Source: DATDIC01 sp963777625 (GTDB taxonomy: Bacteria > Pseudomonadota > Alphaproteobacteria > Acetobacterales > Acetobacteraceae). From it: a stretch of 64,000 nt of DNA. Made by a program: the position numbers and the translations under genes. Position 1 is the first letter of the stretch, and each line of letters starts with the position of its first letter. Shown one piece after another: positions 26,810-35,826 of this stretch. Location of the stretch: positions 434,001 to 498,000 of the forward strand of contig CAVZRO010000001.1 of the NCBI GenBank assembly GCA_963777625.1, read 5' to 3'. The notes beneath the pieces were generated by a model that ran no database searches, was not told where the DNA came from, and was given only the letters and a program-made list of their open reading frames with translations.

Positions 26810-28380
26810 GTGCAGGAGGGGCACCAGGCATGACGAGCCATGCGACGTACTTTGCGCCGCCCGCCGATTATGTCGGCCGGCGACGGTCGCTGATCCTCGC
26901 CGGTGGCGGGATGCGGGTCGCGTACCAGGCCGGCGTGTTGCAGGCGCTGGGAGAGGCGGGGCTGTGTTTCCACCACGCCGACGGAACCTCCGGCGGTACG
27001 ATGAACCTGGCGATGCTGCTGTCCGGGTTGACACCGCAGGAGATGGTGGCGCGCTGGCGGGCGCTGGATCCCAGGGACTTCATGGGCTTCATGCCGCTGG
27101 GTGACTATCTGCGCGGACCCGATCTACCGGCGATGGGCAGTGCCGACGGGGTGGTGAACAAGGTGTTCCCGCATCTCGGCATCGACGTTGCGCGGATAAA
27201 TGAAGCGGTGGGGCTCGCCGGTACATTCAACCTGTGCAACTTCTCGCGCAAGACGCTGGAAACGATCGAGCACACTGCGCTGGACCTCGAGCTTCTGGTA
27301 GCGGGTATCTCGCTGCCGATCTTCATGCCGGCGGTGCAAAAGGACGGCGCCTTCTACACCGACGCGGTGTGGATCAAGGACGCCAACCTGATGGAGGCGG
27401 TTCGGCGCGGTGCCGAGGAAATCTGGCTGGTCTGGTGCATCGGCAACAGCAGCCGATATTACGACGGTGCGTTCCGCCAATATGTCCACATGATCGAAAT
27501 GAGCGCCAATGGAGCGCTGTTCGAGGAGCTTGACCGCATCAGCGAGATCAATGCGCGGATTGCCGGCGGTGAGCCGGTCGGCGGACGACGCCAGCCGATC
27601 GTACTGCACGTGATCCGGCCGGATTATCCGCTGCCACTGGACCCCGACTATTTCTTCGGCCGCATCGATGGCGCAACGCTGATCGCGCTCGGCTATGCCG
27701 ATGCGAAGGCATATCTCGCGTCGCGCCGCCCGGGCGGCCTGCCCCTGACGCCGGAGATCACGCATATGCACGATGAGACGATCGGGATTTCGTTCCGGGA
27801 AACCATGTCAGGCGGCTTCACCCTGGGCGAGACAGATCCCGAAACGGGGCGCCAGAAGGGCGAAGCGGCCGGAACCACGCTGATCCTGCATGCGACGGTG
27901 CTGATCCGCGATATCGACCGGTTTCTGAAGGAACCGGATCATCCGGGCTCGCTGGCCGGGTCGATCGAGTACGCCCCGTTCGGCGGCACGATGGAAGGGA
28001 CGAACGGCGTGTTCAACCTGTTCAATCCCAGCGGGCAGCCAGGGTTGAAATACATGGTCTATGAGCTTGGGTTTCAGCATGCCGGGAAGGCTTACTACCT
28101 CGCCGGCCGCAAGGAGGTGCGTGAAGATCCGGCGATCGACGCCTGGAAGCAGACCACCACGCTTTACACGTTGCTGCATGAAGGGCCCGATGCCACGGGG
28201 CCGGTTGTCGGCGCCGGCGTGCTGACTCTCGGCGTGGCCGACCTGATCCGCATGCTGGGCACGACCAGCGCGCCCGGCGCGACCAGTGCGGCTCAGACCG
28301 CCGAGGCGGTCACCCGGTTCGGCCGCTTCTTCCTGGGGCAGATGTGGGACAGCTACGGCGCCCATCTCGGCCGCGGCTGA
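26806..28380 (+). CDS. Patatin-like phospholipase with an extra C-terminal domain
   Basis: A 524-residue protein. The N-terminal patatin domain has the oxyanion loop AGGGMRVAYQAG (near residues 33-44), the GTSGG nucleophile elbow (near 64) and the Asp of YTDAVW, giving a Ser-Asp dyad for acyl ester hydrolysis. The C-terminal third (from FRETMSGGF, near residue 330, to TTTLYTLLHEG) is separate. It resembles a module that I recall from large GMC-oxidoreductase/hydrolase fusions. A Gly/Ala/Thr-rich tail follows. It is translationally coupled to the decarboxylase-like gene and lies 12 bp before the GMC gene. Confidence 0.8.
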   Translation: MSAGGAPGMTSHATYFAPPADYVGRRRSLILAGGGMRVAYQAGVLQALGEAGLCFHHADGTSGGTMNLAMLLSGLTPQEMVARWRALDPRDFMGFMPLGDYLRGPDLPAMGSADGVVNKVFPHLGIDVARINEAVGLAGTFNLCNFSRKTLETIEHTALDLELLVAGISLPIFMPAVQKDGAFYTDAVWIKDANLMEAVRRGAEEIWLVWCIGNSSRYYDGAFRQYVHMIEMSANGALFEELDRISEINARIAGGEPVGGRRQPIVLHVIRPDYPLPLDPDYFFGRIDGATLIALGYADAKAYLASRRPGGLPLTPEITHMHDETIGISFRETMSGGFTLGETDPETGRQKGEAAGTTLILHATVLIRDIDRFLKEPDHPGSLAGSIEYAPFGGTMEGTNGVFNLFNPSGQPGLKYMVYELGFQHAGKAYYLAGRKEVREDPAIDAWKQTTTLYTLLHEGPDATGPVVGAGVLTLGVADLIRMLGTTSAPGATSAAQTAEAVTRFGRFFLGQMWDSYGAHLGRG

Positions 28381-28392
28381 CGGAACACGCTC

Positions 28393-29970
28393 ATGGATTT
28401 CGACGTCATCGTGATCGGCAGCGGATTTGGCGGATCCGTTGCCGCCGCCCGGTTGGCCGAGTCGGGTGCGCGCGTGCTGGTGCTGGAGCGCGGCCGGCGC
28501 TGGGATCGCACCAGTTATCCCAGCGTTACCGGGAAGGATTGGATCTGGAACCAGCGCCACCCCGAACGCGAGAATGGCTGGATCGATCTGCGCGTATTTC
28601 CGCACATGGCGGTGGCGTTGGGGGCCGCGGTCGGCGGCGGATCATTGATCTACGCAAACATCTCGGCGGTTCCGGCGGACAACGCGTTCGCCGCCGGGTG
28701 GCCGCCGGAGATCACGCCGGCCGAATTGGCGCCGCACTACGCCACGGTGGGAGCGGTGATGAATGTGCAGCGAGTGCCCGACAATCAATGGACGCCGCGC
28801 ATGCACCTGGTGCGCGACGCCGCCGACGCGATCGGCGCCGGTGACCGCTTCCGACTGCTGGATCTTGCCGTTTCGTTCGATAAGAATTTCGACTTCAACG
28901 CGCCAACCCGGGCGGATGACGCCAGTCGCACCGTTTGGCACAAGAACGAGCAGGGGATTGAGCAGGGCACCTGTGTCCATTGCGGGAACTGCGATATCGG
29001 CTGCCCGGTGGATGCCAAGAACACGCTCGATCGCACCTATCTTGCGCTGGCCGAAACCAAGGGTGTGGACATCCGGCCGCTGCATCTGGTTACCGGGATC
29101 GAGCCGGACGGTGCCGGATGGCGCGTCGATTTCGACCGGCTGTTGCCGGACGCTCGTCAACCGGGCAGTGCCACCGCCGGGATGGTCGTGCTTTCCGCCG
29201 GATCGCTCGGCTCGACCGAGCTGCTGCTGCGCTGCCGTGACGTGCTGCACACGCTGCCAAACATCAGTCAACGTCTCGGTCGTGACTGGAGCAGCAATGG
29301 CGACTTCCTGACGCCGGCACTTTATCTGAACCGCAAACCGGACCCGTCGCATGGGCCGACGATTACCTGCGCGATCGACTTCCTCGATCGCAGCCGGGAT
29401 GGCCAGTCGTTCTGGATTCAGGATGGCGGTTTGCCGACCTTGCTCGCGGACCTGGTGGCTTCCGCCACGAACACGGACCCGATTGCCCGCAAGGCGCTGG
29501 ACTGGATTCGGAGCGATTTGCTCGCGCATGCGCCCCTGGGCAACATAATGCCGTGGTTCGCGCAGGGGGTCGATGCGGCGAACGGACAGCTTCGCCTGCA
29601 TCGCCCGCTTGGAATTGCCGGAAACTGGGAGATGACATTGGATTGGGACGTTGCGCAGTCTCGACCGCTCATGGACCCGATCGTCGGCACCCACCAGGCG
29701 CTTTCACACGCAACCGGCGGCACGCCGCTGGTGCCACCAACCTGGAGCTTGCTGCACTATCTGATAACGCCGCATCCCTTGGGTGGCTGCGGCATGGGAA
29801 CGGGCGCGGAGAACGGCGTGGTGGACCATCGCGGCGAGGTATTCGGCTACCGCAACCTGTTCGTGCTGGACGGCGCGATCGTGCCGGAGGCAGTGGGGGT
29901 CAATCCGTCCCGCACCATCGCCGCGCTGGCCGAACGCGCCTCGCGTCTGATCGGGGCTGACCGGACGTAA
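28393..29970 (+). CDS. GMC family oxidoreductase, cholesterol-oxidase-like
   Basis: A 525-residue flavoprotein. The FAD-binding GSGFGG is at residues 9-14, with an acidic strand end (VLERGRR). The motif CVHCGNCDIGCP (near residue 197) is typical of the cholesterol-oxidase-like GMC branch and resembles a ferredoxin cluster motif. The C-terminus has the GMC signature HPLGGCGMG, VVDHRGEVFG and VNPSRTIAALAER. It oxidises an alcohol, such as a 3-hydroxysteroid or another bulky lipid alcohol. No Tat signal is present, so it is presumably cytoplasmic. Confidence 0.85.
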   Translation: MDFDVIVIGSGFGGSVAAARLAESGARVLVLERGRRWDRTSYPSVTGKDWIWNQRHPERENGWIDLRVFPHMAVALGAAVGGGSLIYANISAVPADNAFAAGWPPEITPAELAPHYATVGAVMNVQRVPDNQWTPRMHLVRDAADAIGAGDRFRLLDLAVSFDKNFDFNAPTRADDASRTVWHKNEQGIEQGTCVHCGNCDIGCPVDAKNTLDRTYLALAETKGVDIRPLHLVTGIEPDGAGWRVDFDRLLPDARQPGSATAGMVVLSAGSLGSTELLLRCRDVLHTLPNISQRLGRDWSSNGDFLTPALYLNRKPDPSHGPTITCAIDFLDRSRDGQSFWIQDGGLPTLLADLVASATNTDPIARKALDWIRSDLLAHAPLGNIMPWFAQGVDAANGQLRLHRPLGIAGNWEMTLDWDVAQSRPLMDPIVGTHQALSHATGGTPLVPPTWSLLHYLITPHPLGGCGMGTGAENGVVDHRGEVFGYRNLFVLDGAIVPEAVGVNPSRTIAALAERASRLIGADRT

Positions 29971-29988
29971 CAACCAAGAGGCAACCAC

Positions 29989-31341
29989 GTGTCACTCGAT
30001 CCGCAGACCTTCCGCGACCATTTCCTGTCCATCTATCAGTCTGCGATCGAGTCGGCGGTGCGTGAACAGCTTCCGCCGGACGCACCGCGCCCGGGGCTGG
30101 AAAACGCGACCGTGCGAGCGGCCGCGCAGGTTGCCACGTTACAGAACAACGGGCTGGCGATCCCGGTTCAGGCACCCCCGCATATTGCCGACGATGCCTG
30201 GCGAACCGCGCGTCTGGCGTATGAGCTATTACAAGAGAAACTGGTGGGAAATGAGGCCGCTGCCACCGCCATCGCCGCGGAGCTGCAAGGGGGGCAATTC
30301 GATCCGCGCTGGGTGGAAACCGTCACCGAATATGTCAACTATTTCGGCCCCAACGGACAGCGTCGCGAGCCGCAATATATCCGGCCGGAGCCGGATACGC
30401 CGATCCTGACATTCAGGCCGGGCTCCGTGGTGGCGATGATGGCTGACTGGGGGACCGGAACCTCCGCCGCCATCAACCTGCTGAATCAGGTGGTGCAATT
30501 CAACCCAGATATCATCATTCATCTAGGCGACATCTATTACTCTGGCACGCCAGAGGAATGCGACCGCAATTTCGCGGCGATCCTGAACCGGACGTTCGAC
30601 CGCACCCGGGTACCGATCTACAATCTGACTGGCAACCACGACATGTATTGCGGCGGCGTCGGTTTCTATGGGCTGCTGCCGACACTCAATCCGCCACCGC
30701 TCGTCGCACAGCCGGCGAGCTTCTTCTGCCTGCGCAGTACCGACCTGCAATGGCAGTTCATCGCCATGGACACGGGCCGGTTCGACTATTCCCCGTTCGA
30801 TGTGCAGAACGTCCTGGTGCAGATCGGCACGGAGGAGCAGGACTGGCTCGCCGCCCGTATTGTGGAGTTCCCCGGAAGGACCATCCTGCTGTCGCACCAC
30901 CAGTTGTTTTCGGCCTTTGCACAGATCGGACCCGCGGGAGCCGGCGGCGCGCTGACACCCTATAACCCGAACCTGCAACAGAGCCTCACAGCTTTCACCC
31001 GGGCCGCGGCAAAAAAGGGCGGCAGTATCGCCGCCTGGTTCTGGGGCCATGAGCACACGCTGAGCATCTACGCGCCGTATCTCGGCCTGGCGAAAGGCCG
31101 CTGCATCGGCCACGGCGCGATCCCGGTGCTGATCGGGGATGAGGATCATCCGCTGATGAAGCTCGTCAATCCGCCGAAGCTGCTGACACCGCCGCTCGGG
31201 TGCAATGGATCCGTCCACGCGCATGGTTTCGTGATCCTGCAATTCGCGCATGACGGGTCGTGCCACGCGGAGTACTACAACGACGTCGACCCGCAGCGGG
31301 CGTTCTACAGCGAGACGCTGGGTGGCGGCGTGTCGGTGTAG
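29989..31341 (+). CDS. Metallophosphoesterase, last gene of the lipid-oxidation-like operon
   Basis: A 450-residue protein starting at GTG, with AAGAGG upstream. An uncharacterised helical N-terminal region of about 140 residues precedes a calcineurin-like phosphoesterase domain. Metal-binding motifs are MADWGTG, HLGDIYYSG, GNHDMY, SHHQ and GHEH. It would hydrolyse a phosphomonoester or diester with a dinuclear metal site. The 18-bp gap after the GMC gene makes it part of the operon. The substrate is unknown; phospholipid head-group or prenyl/sterol phosphate removal is speculation. Confidence 0.8.
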   Translation: MSLDPQTFRDHFLSIYQSAIESAVREQLPPDAPRPGLENATVRAAAQVATLQNNGLAIPVQAPPHIADDAWRTARLAYELLQEKLVGNEAAATAIAAELQGGQFDPRWVETVTEYVNYFGPNGQRREPQYIRPEPDTPILTFRPGSVVAMMADWGTGTSAAINLLNQVVQFNPDIIIHLGDIYYSGTPEECDRNFAAILNRTFDRTRVPIYNLTGNHDMYCGGVGFYGLLPTLNPPPLVAQPASFFCLRSTDLQWQFIAMDTGRFDYSPFDVQNVLVQIGTEEQDWLAARIVEFPGRTILLSHHQLFSAFAQIGPAGAGGALTPYNPNLQQSLTAFTRAAAKKGGSIAAWFWGHEHTLSIYAPYLGLAKGRCIGHGAIPVLIGDEDHPLMKLVNPPKLLTPPLGCNGSVHAHGFVILQFAHDGSCHAEYYNDVDPQRAFYSETLGGGVSV

Positions 31342-31351
31342 AGGGGGACGC

Positions 31352-31567
31352 CTATTCGTGCGATGCGGTGTCGGGGCGCGCCGCGATGCGCAGGACGGTG
31401 CCATCCTGACGGGCGATCTCGACGATGGTTTCCAGCCGCACCAGCCGCTCCGCAATGTTGCGCAGCGCGTCGGCAAGCTTGTCCACCTTGATCGTTACGG
31501 ACTGCACCCGCTCATCGAGCAGGATGATCGATCGGATTGCACCGGCGGCATCGCGATAAAAACTCAC
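31352..31567 (-). CDS. Small helical protein paired with a ribbon-helix-helix gene
   Basis: A 71-residue protein with heptad-like leucines (VDKLADALRNIAERLVRLE), probably a short coiled coil. It starts at a GTG that overlaps the stop of the upstream gene by 4 bp, so translation is coupled. No family is recognised. It lies 10 bp from the convergent phosphoesterase gene. The pair resembles a small regulatory or toxin-antitoxin-like unit, but no toxin domain is visible. Confidence 0.6.
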   Translation of the reverse strand: MSFYRDAAGAIRSIILLDERVQSVTIKVDKLADALRNIAERLVRLETIVEIARQDGTVLRIAARPDTASHE

Positions 31568-31842
31568 GACACCAAACCCACCTCAGCCAGGTAGGCTAGT
31601 GTATCATCCAGTTTCTTTTCGCTCGCTGCCAGGCGGTCCAACGTCGTGGCATGGCTGCGCACCAGCATGTCCAGCAGGTGGCGCAACTCGGCTGCTTCGC
31701 CGGCCGTGTCGGCATCGTAGGCTTCCACGGCTCGTCGCACGAATTCACCACTCGAAATCCTGCCCGCCCGAGCGGCCTTGGAGTCGAGCTTCTCCTTCTC
31801 CTCCGGTGACATCAGGACAACGACGCGTTCAGTTGCAGGCAC
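31564..31842 (-). CDS. Ribbon-helix-helix (CopG-like) protein
   Basis: A 92-residue protein. The N-terminus RVVVLMSPEEKEKLDSKAAR..SSGEFVRRAVEAY matches the beta-strand, helix, helix layout of RHH DNA-binding proteins. The C-terminal half is helical (LRHLLDMLVRSHATTLDRL). It starts with GTG and overlaps the next small gene. It probably regulates its own operon, as is usual for this fold. The 131-bp spacer upstream also serves the divergent Gfo/Idh/MocA gene. Confidence 0.65.
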   Translation of the reverse strand: MPATERVVVLMSPEEKEKLDSKAARAGRISSGEFVRRAVEAYDADTAGEAAELRHLLDMLVRSHATTLDRLAASEKKLDDTLAYLAEVGLVS

Positions 31843-31973
31843 GAGATCACCATTTGATGGTCATGATCATGGGTATGTGCATAGTTGCGGGATGGGTGTC
31901 AAGCCCAACCTCGGCTTGACCATCCGCCCCGCCTACGCACACGCTGCGCCGCGTTCGAAGAAGGCGGGGGATA

Positions 31974-32985
31974 ATGCGTTTCGCGGCGATCGGGCTGGAT
32001 CATCGGCACATCTACGACCTTGTCGAGGGGCTGATCATGGCCGGCCAGGACTGCGTCGGACATGATCCCGATACCACCGACCCGCGCGTCCTCGCCGGAT
32101 TCCGCAAGCGATTTCCACAGGTGCCGTCTGCCCCGAGGGACCGTCTGCTCGATGATCCCGCAATCGACTTCATCGTCACGGCCGCCGTACCCGCCGATCG
32201 GGCGGCGGTGGCAATCGCGGCCATGCGGACACGGCAAGGATGTGATGGTCGATAAGCCGGCGGTCACCTCGCGTGGCCAGCTTGCTGAAATCCAACGAAC
32301 GGTGATCGAAACCGGTCGCATCTGGTCGGTTTGCTTTTCCGAGCGGTTCCTCACCCCGTCCACATTGAAGGCTTTGGACATCGTGCGCGCCGGCGACATC
32401 GGGCGAGTGGTGCAGACCGTTGGGCTCGGCCCCCATCGGCTCAATCGCGCGCTGCGGCCCGCCTGGTTTTTCGACCGCACGGCGTATGGCGGCATCCTGA
32501 ATGACATCGCCAGCCACCAGATCGACCAGTTTCTGGCCTTCACCGACAGCACCGACGCCAGTATCGTCAGCAGCACGGTGGGCGAGTATGGCACCGCTCC
32601 GGGGTTCGAGGATTTCGGCGAGGTCGTGCTGCAAACGGAAACCGCCCGCGGTTATTTGCGCGTCGATTGGTTCACGGCCGATGGCCTGCCGACCTGGGGC
32701 GACGGCCGCCTGTTCGTCCTGGGTACGCAGGGGACGATCGAGTTGCGCAAATACGTGGATATCGCCGGGCGGGAGGGAACCGATCATCTGTTTTTGGTGG
32801 ACGGATCGGGTACGCGGCACATCGACTGCAGCGCGCTGCCGGTGACCTATTTCCGCGATTTCGCCGCCGACGTTGCCAATCGCACGGAAGCTGCCATGCC
32901 GCAGCAACACGCTTTCACGGTCTGTCGTCTGGCGCTGGAGGCGCAAGAGCGGGCGGCGCGATTTGCGCCGGTGTTGCCGCGATGA
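31974..32985 (+). pseudogene. Gfo/Idh/MocA family oxidoreductase, one frameshift
   Basis: An NAD(P)-dependent dehydrogenase of about 337 residues. The first frame (31974 to about 32230) has the N-terminal Rossmann strand FAAIGLDHRHI and ends AIAAMR. The second frame resumes HGKDVMVDKP, the family's EKP-type motif with Lys. The break lies near 32228. The remainder, with AYGGILNDIASHQID, is complete. It overlaps the next dehydrogenase gene by 4 bp. The substrate is a sugar, inositol or related polyol; it is not determinable here. Confidence 0.8.
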
Positions 32986-33977
32986 CCGGCATCGCGGTTA
33001 TCGGGCTCGGCAACGCGCTGGAGCCGCACGCCAGAAGCCTGGGCGACCTCGCCGGACGGGTGCGCGTGGTGTGGGCGGCGGCGAGCAGCACGAAGCGGCT
33101 TGCGTCGGTTGCCGAACGATATGGCTGGCCGGTTACCGCCGATACCATGCAGGCGATCCATGATCCGTCGGTCGATGCAGTCCTGCTGCTGACCCCTGCC
33201 AACGCGCATCTGGAACTCGCCAGGGAGGCCTTTGCGGCGGGCAAGCACGTGCTGTGCGAAAAGCCGCTGGAAGCCACGCTGGACCGCGCGGAACAGCTCG
33301 TTGTGGCGGGCCGCACGGCGAAGCGGGTGCTCGGGGTGGTGCTGCAGATGCGGTTTCGGACGGCCAGCAGACGGCTGCACGAGATTCTCGGAGCGGGACT
33401 CCTGGGAGATGTGCAAGCCGCCGCCATGTCGGTGCCCTGGTGGCGGCCGCAATCCTATTACGATGAGCCCGGGCGCGGCGTGCTCGCCCGCGATGGCGGC
33501 GGCGTGCTGATCACACAGGCGATCCACACGCTTGATTTGTTTCGATGGCTGGTCGGTATTTCTCATGTTGACGCCGCCCAGGTCGGCCGCACCGATCTGC
33601 ACCGGATGGAAACGGAAGATATCGCCACGGCGCTGGTGCGGCTGGGGAATGGTGCACCCGGAACGATCCAGGCGACCACTGCGGCCTACCCCGGCCGCGC
33701 CGAATCCATCGAGGTGATTGGAAGCCGCGGGGTTGCGCGCCTGCAGGGCGGCAACCTGCGGGTCGATTTCCTCGAGGGCGGTATCGAGACGCTGGCCGAT
33801 GATGGCGGTTCGGGCAGCGGTGCCAACCTGATGGGCTTCTCGCACGAGCCGCACAAGGCGCTGCTGGTGGACTTTTTGGATGCCATCGAAGCCGGGCGTG
33901 ATCCCGCCATTACGGGTGAAGAAGCGCTGCAAACCCAGCGTGTGATCGAAGCCATCCTGGCGAAAGGACAAAGGTAG
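32982..33977 (+). CDS. Gfo/Idh/MocA family oxidoreductase
   Basis: A 331-residue paralogue of the preceding gene. It has a GLGNALEPH dinucleotide loop in place of the usual GxGxxG, then CEKPLEATLDRAEQL with the catalytic EKP Lys, and GGGVLITQAIHTLDL with the conserved His. It probably oxidises or epimerises a sugar or cyclitol with NAD(P). It is translationally coupled to its partner (ATGA overlap) and followed 2 bp later by the CinA-type gene. Confidence 0.85.
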   Translation: MTGIAVIGLGNALEPHARSLGDLAGRVRVVWAAASSTKRLASVAERYGWPVTADTMQAIHDPSVDAVLLLTPANAHLELAREAFAAGKHVLCEKPLEATLDRAEQLVVAGRTAKRVLGVVLQMRFRTASRRLHEILGAGLLGDVQAAAMSVPWWRPQSYYDEPGRGVLARDGGGVLITQAIHTLDLFRWLVGISHVDAAQVGRTDLHRMETEDIATALVRLGNGAPGTIQATTAAYPGRAESIEVIGSRGVARLQGGNLRVDFLEGGIETLADDGGSGSGANLMGFSHEPHKALLVDFLDAIEAGRDPAITGEEALQTQRVIEAILAKGQR

Positions 33978-33979
33978 CC

Positions 33980-34459
33980 ATGCAGGATCTGCTGCCGCTC
34001 GCCGAGGCGATCTCCTTGCGTCTGAAACAGCGTGGCGAAACCATCGCGATCGCTGAGTCTTCAACGGGCGGCCTGATTTCGGCGGCGCTGCTGGCCGTGC
34101 CCGGCGCGAGCGCGTATTTCCTCGGTGGCAGCGTGATCTACACGCGTTTCGCGCGATCCGCCTTCCTGGAGATCCCCGACCCGCTGCCTGATGGCATGCG
34201 CGCCTCCACCGGGGCCTATGCCGCGCTGCTGGCGCGCACCGTGCGCGAACGCTGCAAGGCAAGCTGGGGTCTGGGGGAAAGCGGGGCCACCGGTCCCACC
34301 GGCAACCGCTACGGCGATGCCGCCGGGCATAGCTGCATCGCGATCGACGGGGCGGTGGCGAAGGGCTTTACGCTCGAAACGGGAAGCGCCGATCGGGTTG
34401 CCAATATGCGCCGGTTCAGCGCCGCGGCGCTGGAACTGCTGCACGCCGCGCTGTCATAG
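33980..34459 (+). CDS. pncC: CinA C-terminal domain nicotinamide-nucleotide amidohydrolase
   Basis: A 159-residue stand-alone CinA amidohydrolase domain. AESSTGGLISAAL near residue 24, GGSVIYT and GESGATGP are the family signature segments. It deamidates nicotinamide mononucleotide in pyridine nucleotide recycling. It lies directly after two NAD(P)-dependent dehydrogenase genes, in the same operon. Its last 6 bp overlap the convergent TPR gene. Compared with canonical PncC, about 20 residues of the central loop look altered, so activity is not certain. Confidence 0.75.
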   Translation: MQDLLPLAEAISLRLKQRGETIAIAESSTGGLISAALLAVPGASAYFLGGSVIYTRFARSAFLEIPDPLPDGMRASTGAYAALLARTVRERCKASWGLGESGATGPTGNRYGDAAGHSCIAIDGAVAKGFTLETGSADRVANMRRFSAAALELLHAALS

Positions 34460-35809
34460 CGGCTGACCGAGCCAGCACGCGGCCGCCGCGTAACCGGCGC
34501 GTATCGGGACTGCGCCGGTTCCGTCGGCTGTCTGATCCCGCAGCAGCTCCGCGACCATCTCCCGCTGACCCGTCTTCAGCGCCGCATCTGCAAGCATCTG
34601 CAGGAACATGTCGCGCTGTGCGTTGCTGCCGCCGAGCAGCCTTATCTGCTGCCGGATCGGCCACAGCAGCTCGACGACGCGCGCATGATCGCCGCGCCGT
34701 TGCGCCAGCGCGGCGTCGCAGACCGGCACCACCACCTTGGCGATGGCCGGCGCCGTCCACAACGATCCTCCGGCGACCTCGCGCAACGCCGCCAGGAATC
34801 GCGCCGCCGCTTCGTGCCGTCCGGTCGCGGCCAGCGCCAGCATCAGATGTGGCACCAGCAGCAGGTGACCGGCATCGCCGATCCGCTTCTCGGCCTTATC
34901 AGCCAGTTCCTGCCAGCGGTCGCCAACCAGCACGCCACTCTGCTCCAACCGCCACAGCAGTGACGTCGCATTTTGCAGATCGACATAGTGGTCCGGCGCC
35001 GCCCGGGTCATCGGCTCGTCCAGGTTGCGGACATTCGCATCGTAGCTGGCCAGCACCGCATCGATCTCGCCGAGATCAAGTTCCATCAGTGCGCGATGCC
35101 ACCACAGATGGTGGATCAGGTTGTTGCCCAGCGCCCAATGCGACACCTGGGACGCCAGCCACTCCCGCCCCTCCCCTGCCCGACGATCGGTGTCGAACAC
35201 ATGCGCCTTCACGTGGTGGGCGAAGTAGTTCGTTCTGTCCTGTTCCAGCGCGGAATCCACAGCGCGCTCCGCGCCCGCCGTGTCGCCGACCTCCTCGTGG
35301 GCGAAAGCCCATAGTGTCTGAAACGAGTCGTATCCCGGGACGTCGGAACCCCAGGCCGGCGCCAGCCGATCCGCCTGCTCGAGGATCGCAGCGGTCTGTC
35401 CGTGCCGAAACCACATGCGGTCGGAAATCTGCAGCGCGAGCAGGTCCATCGGATGCTGGTCCAGTATCTCGCGCCACGCGGCGAACGCCTGGTCCACCGC
35501 GCCGGTCTCCCACGCGGCCAGCGCTTTTACATGCAGTTGCTCGCGTCGGGTCGCGGCCGGCGCGACCGCCTCGGCGGCAATCCGCAATTCAGCGACCTGC
35601 GCGCGATAGGCCGGAATCGCGGTGAACAACAGCAGATATGCCTTGAAACAAAGCCCCATCGGGAAGTGCGGATCAGCGTCCAGCGCGGTTCCGACCAGGT
35701 GCATCGTATCGGCGTGGTATTTCAGATAATGTTCTACGGCCAGATCGAACGCGGCCACGGCGTCGGCGCTGTCGGTCGATAGCGCCAGTCCGCGTTCGTC
35801 GTGCTGCAT
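34454..35809 (-). CDS. TTC38-like tetratricopeptide repeat protein
   Basis: A 451-residue, helical repeat protein similar to the TTC38 family. Segments such as AAFDLAVEHYLKYHADTMHLV, GYDSFQTLWAFAHEEVGDT and NNLIHHLWWHRALMELDLGE are typical of it. There is no signal peptide or membrane helix. The function of bacterial TTC38 relatives is unknown; a scaffold role is presumed. The gene lies 17 bp downstream of an SDR gene on the same strand and converges with the CinA-type gene, with a 6-bp overlap. Confidence 0.8.
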   Translation of the reverse strand: MQHDERGLALSTDSADAVAAFDLAVEHYLKYHADTMHLVGTALDADPHFPMGLCFKAYLLLFTAIPAYRAQVAELRIAAEAVAPAATRREQLHVKALAAWETGAVDQAFAAWREILDQHPMDLLALQISDRMWFRHGQTAAILEQADRLAPAWGSDVPGYDSFQTLWAFAHEEVGDTAGAERAVDSALEQDRTNYFAHHVKAHVFDTDRRAGEGREWLASQVSHWALGNNLIHHLWWHRALMELDLGEIDAVLASYDANVRNLDEPMTRAAPDHYVDLQNATSLLWRLEQSGVLVGDRWQELADKAEKRIGDAGHLLLVPHLMLALAATGRHEAAARFLAALREVAGGSLWTAPAIAKVVVPVCDAALAQRRGDHARVVELLWPIRQQIRLLGGSNAQRDMFLQMLADAALKTGQREMVAELLRDQTADGTGAVPIRAGYAAAACWLGQPL

Positions 35810-35826
35810 CGTGGTCCCCCCCTGCG

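Noticed and set aside
25661..27034. 457-codon minus-strand frame in the hydrolase/decarboxylase region
   Set aside because: Antisense to two coupled, motif-bearing genes; no start context and biased residues.
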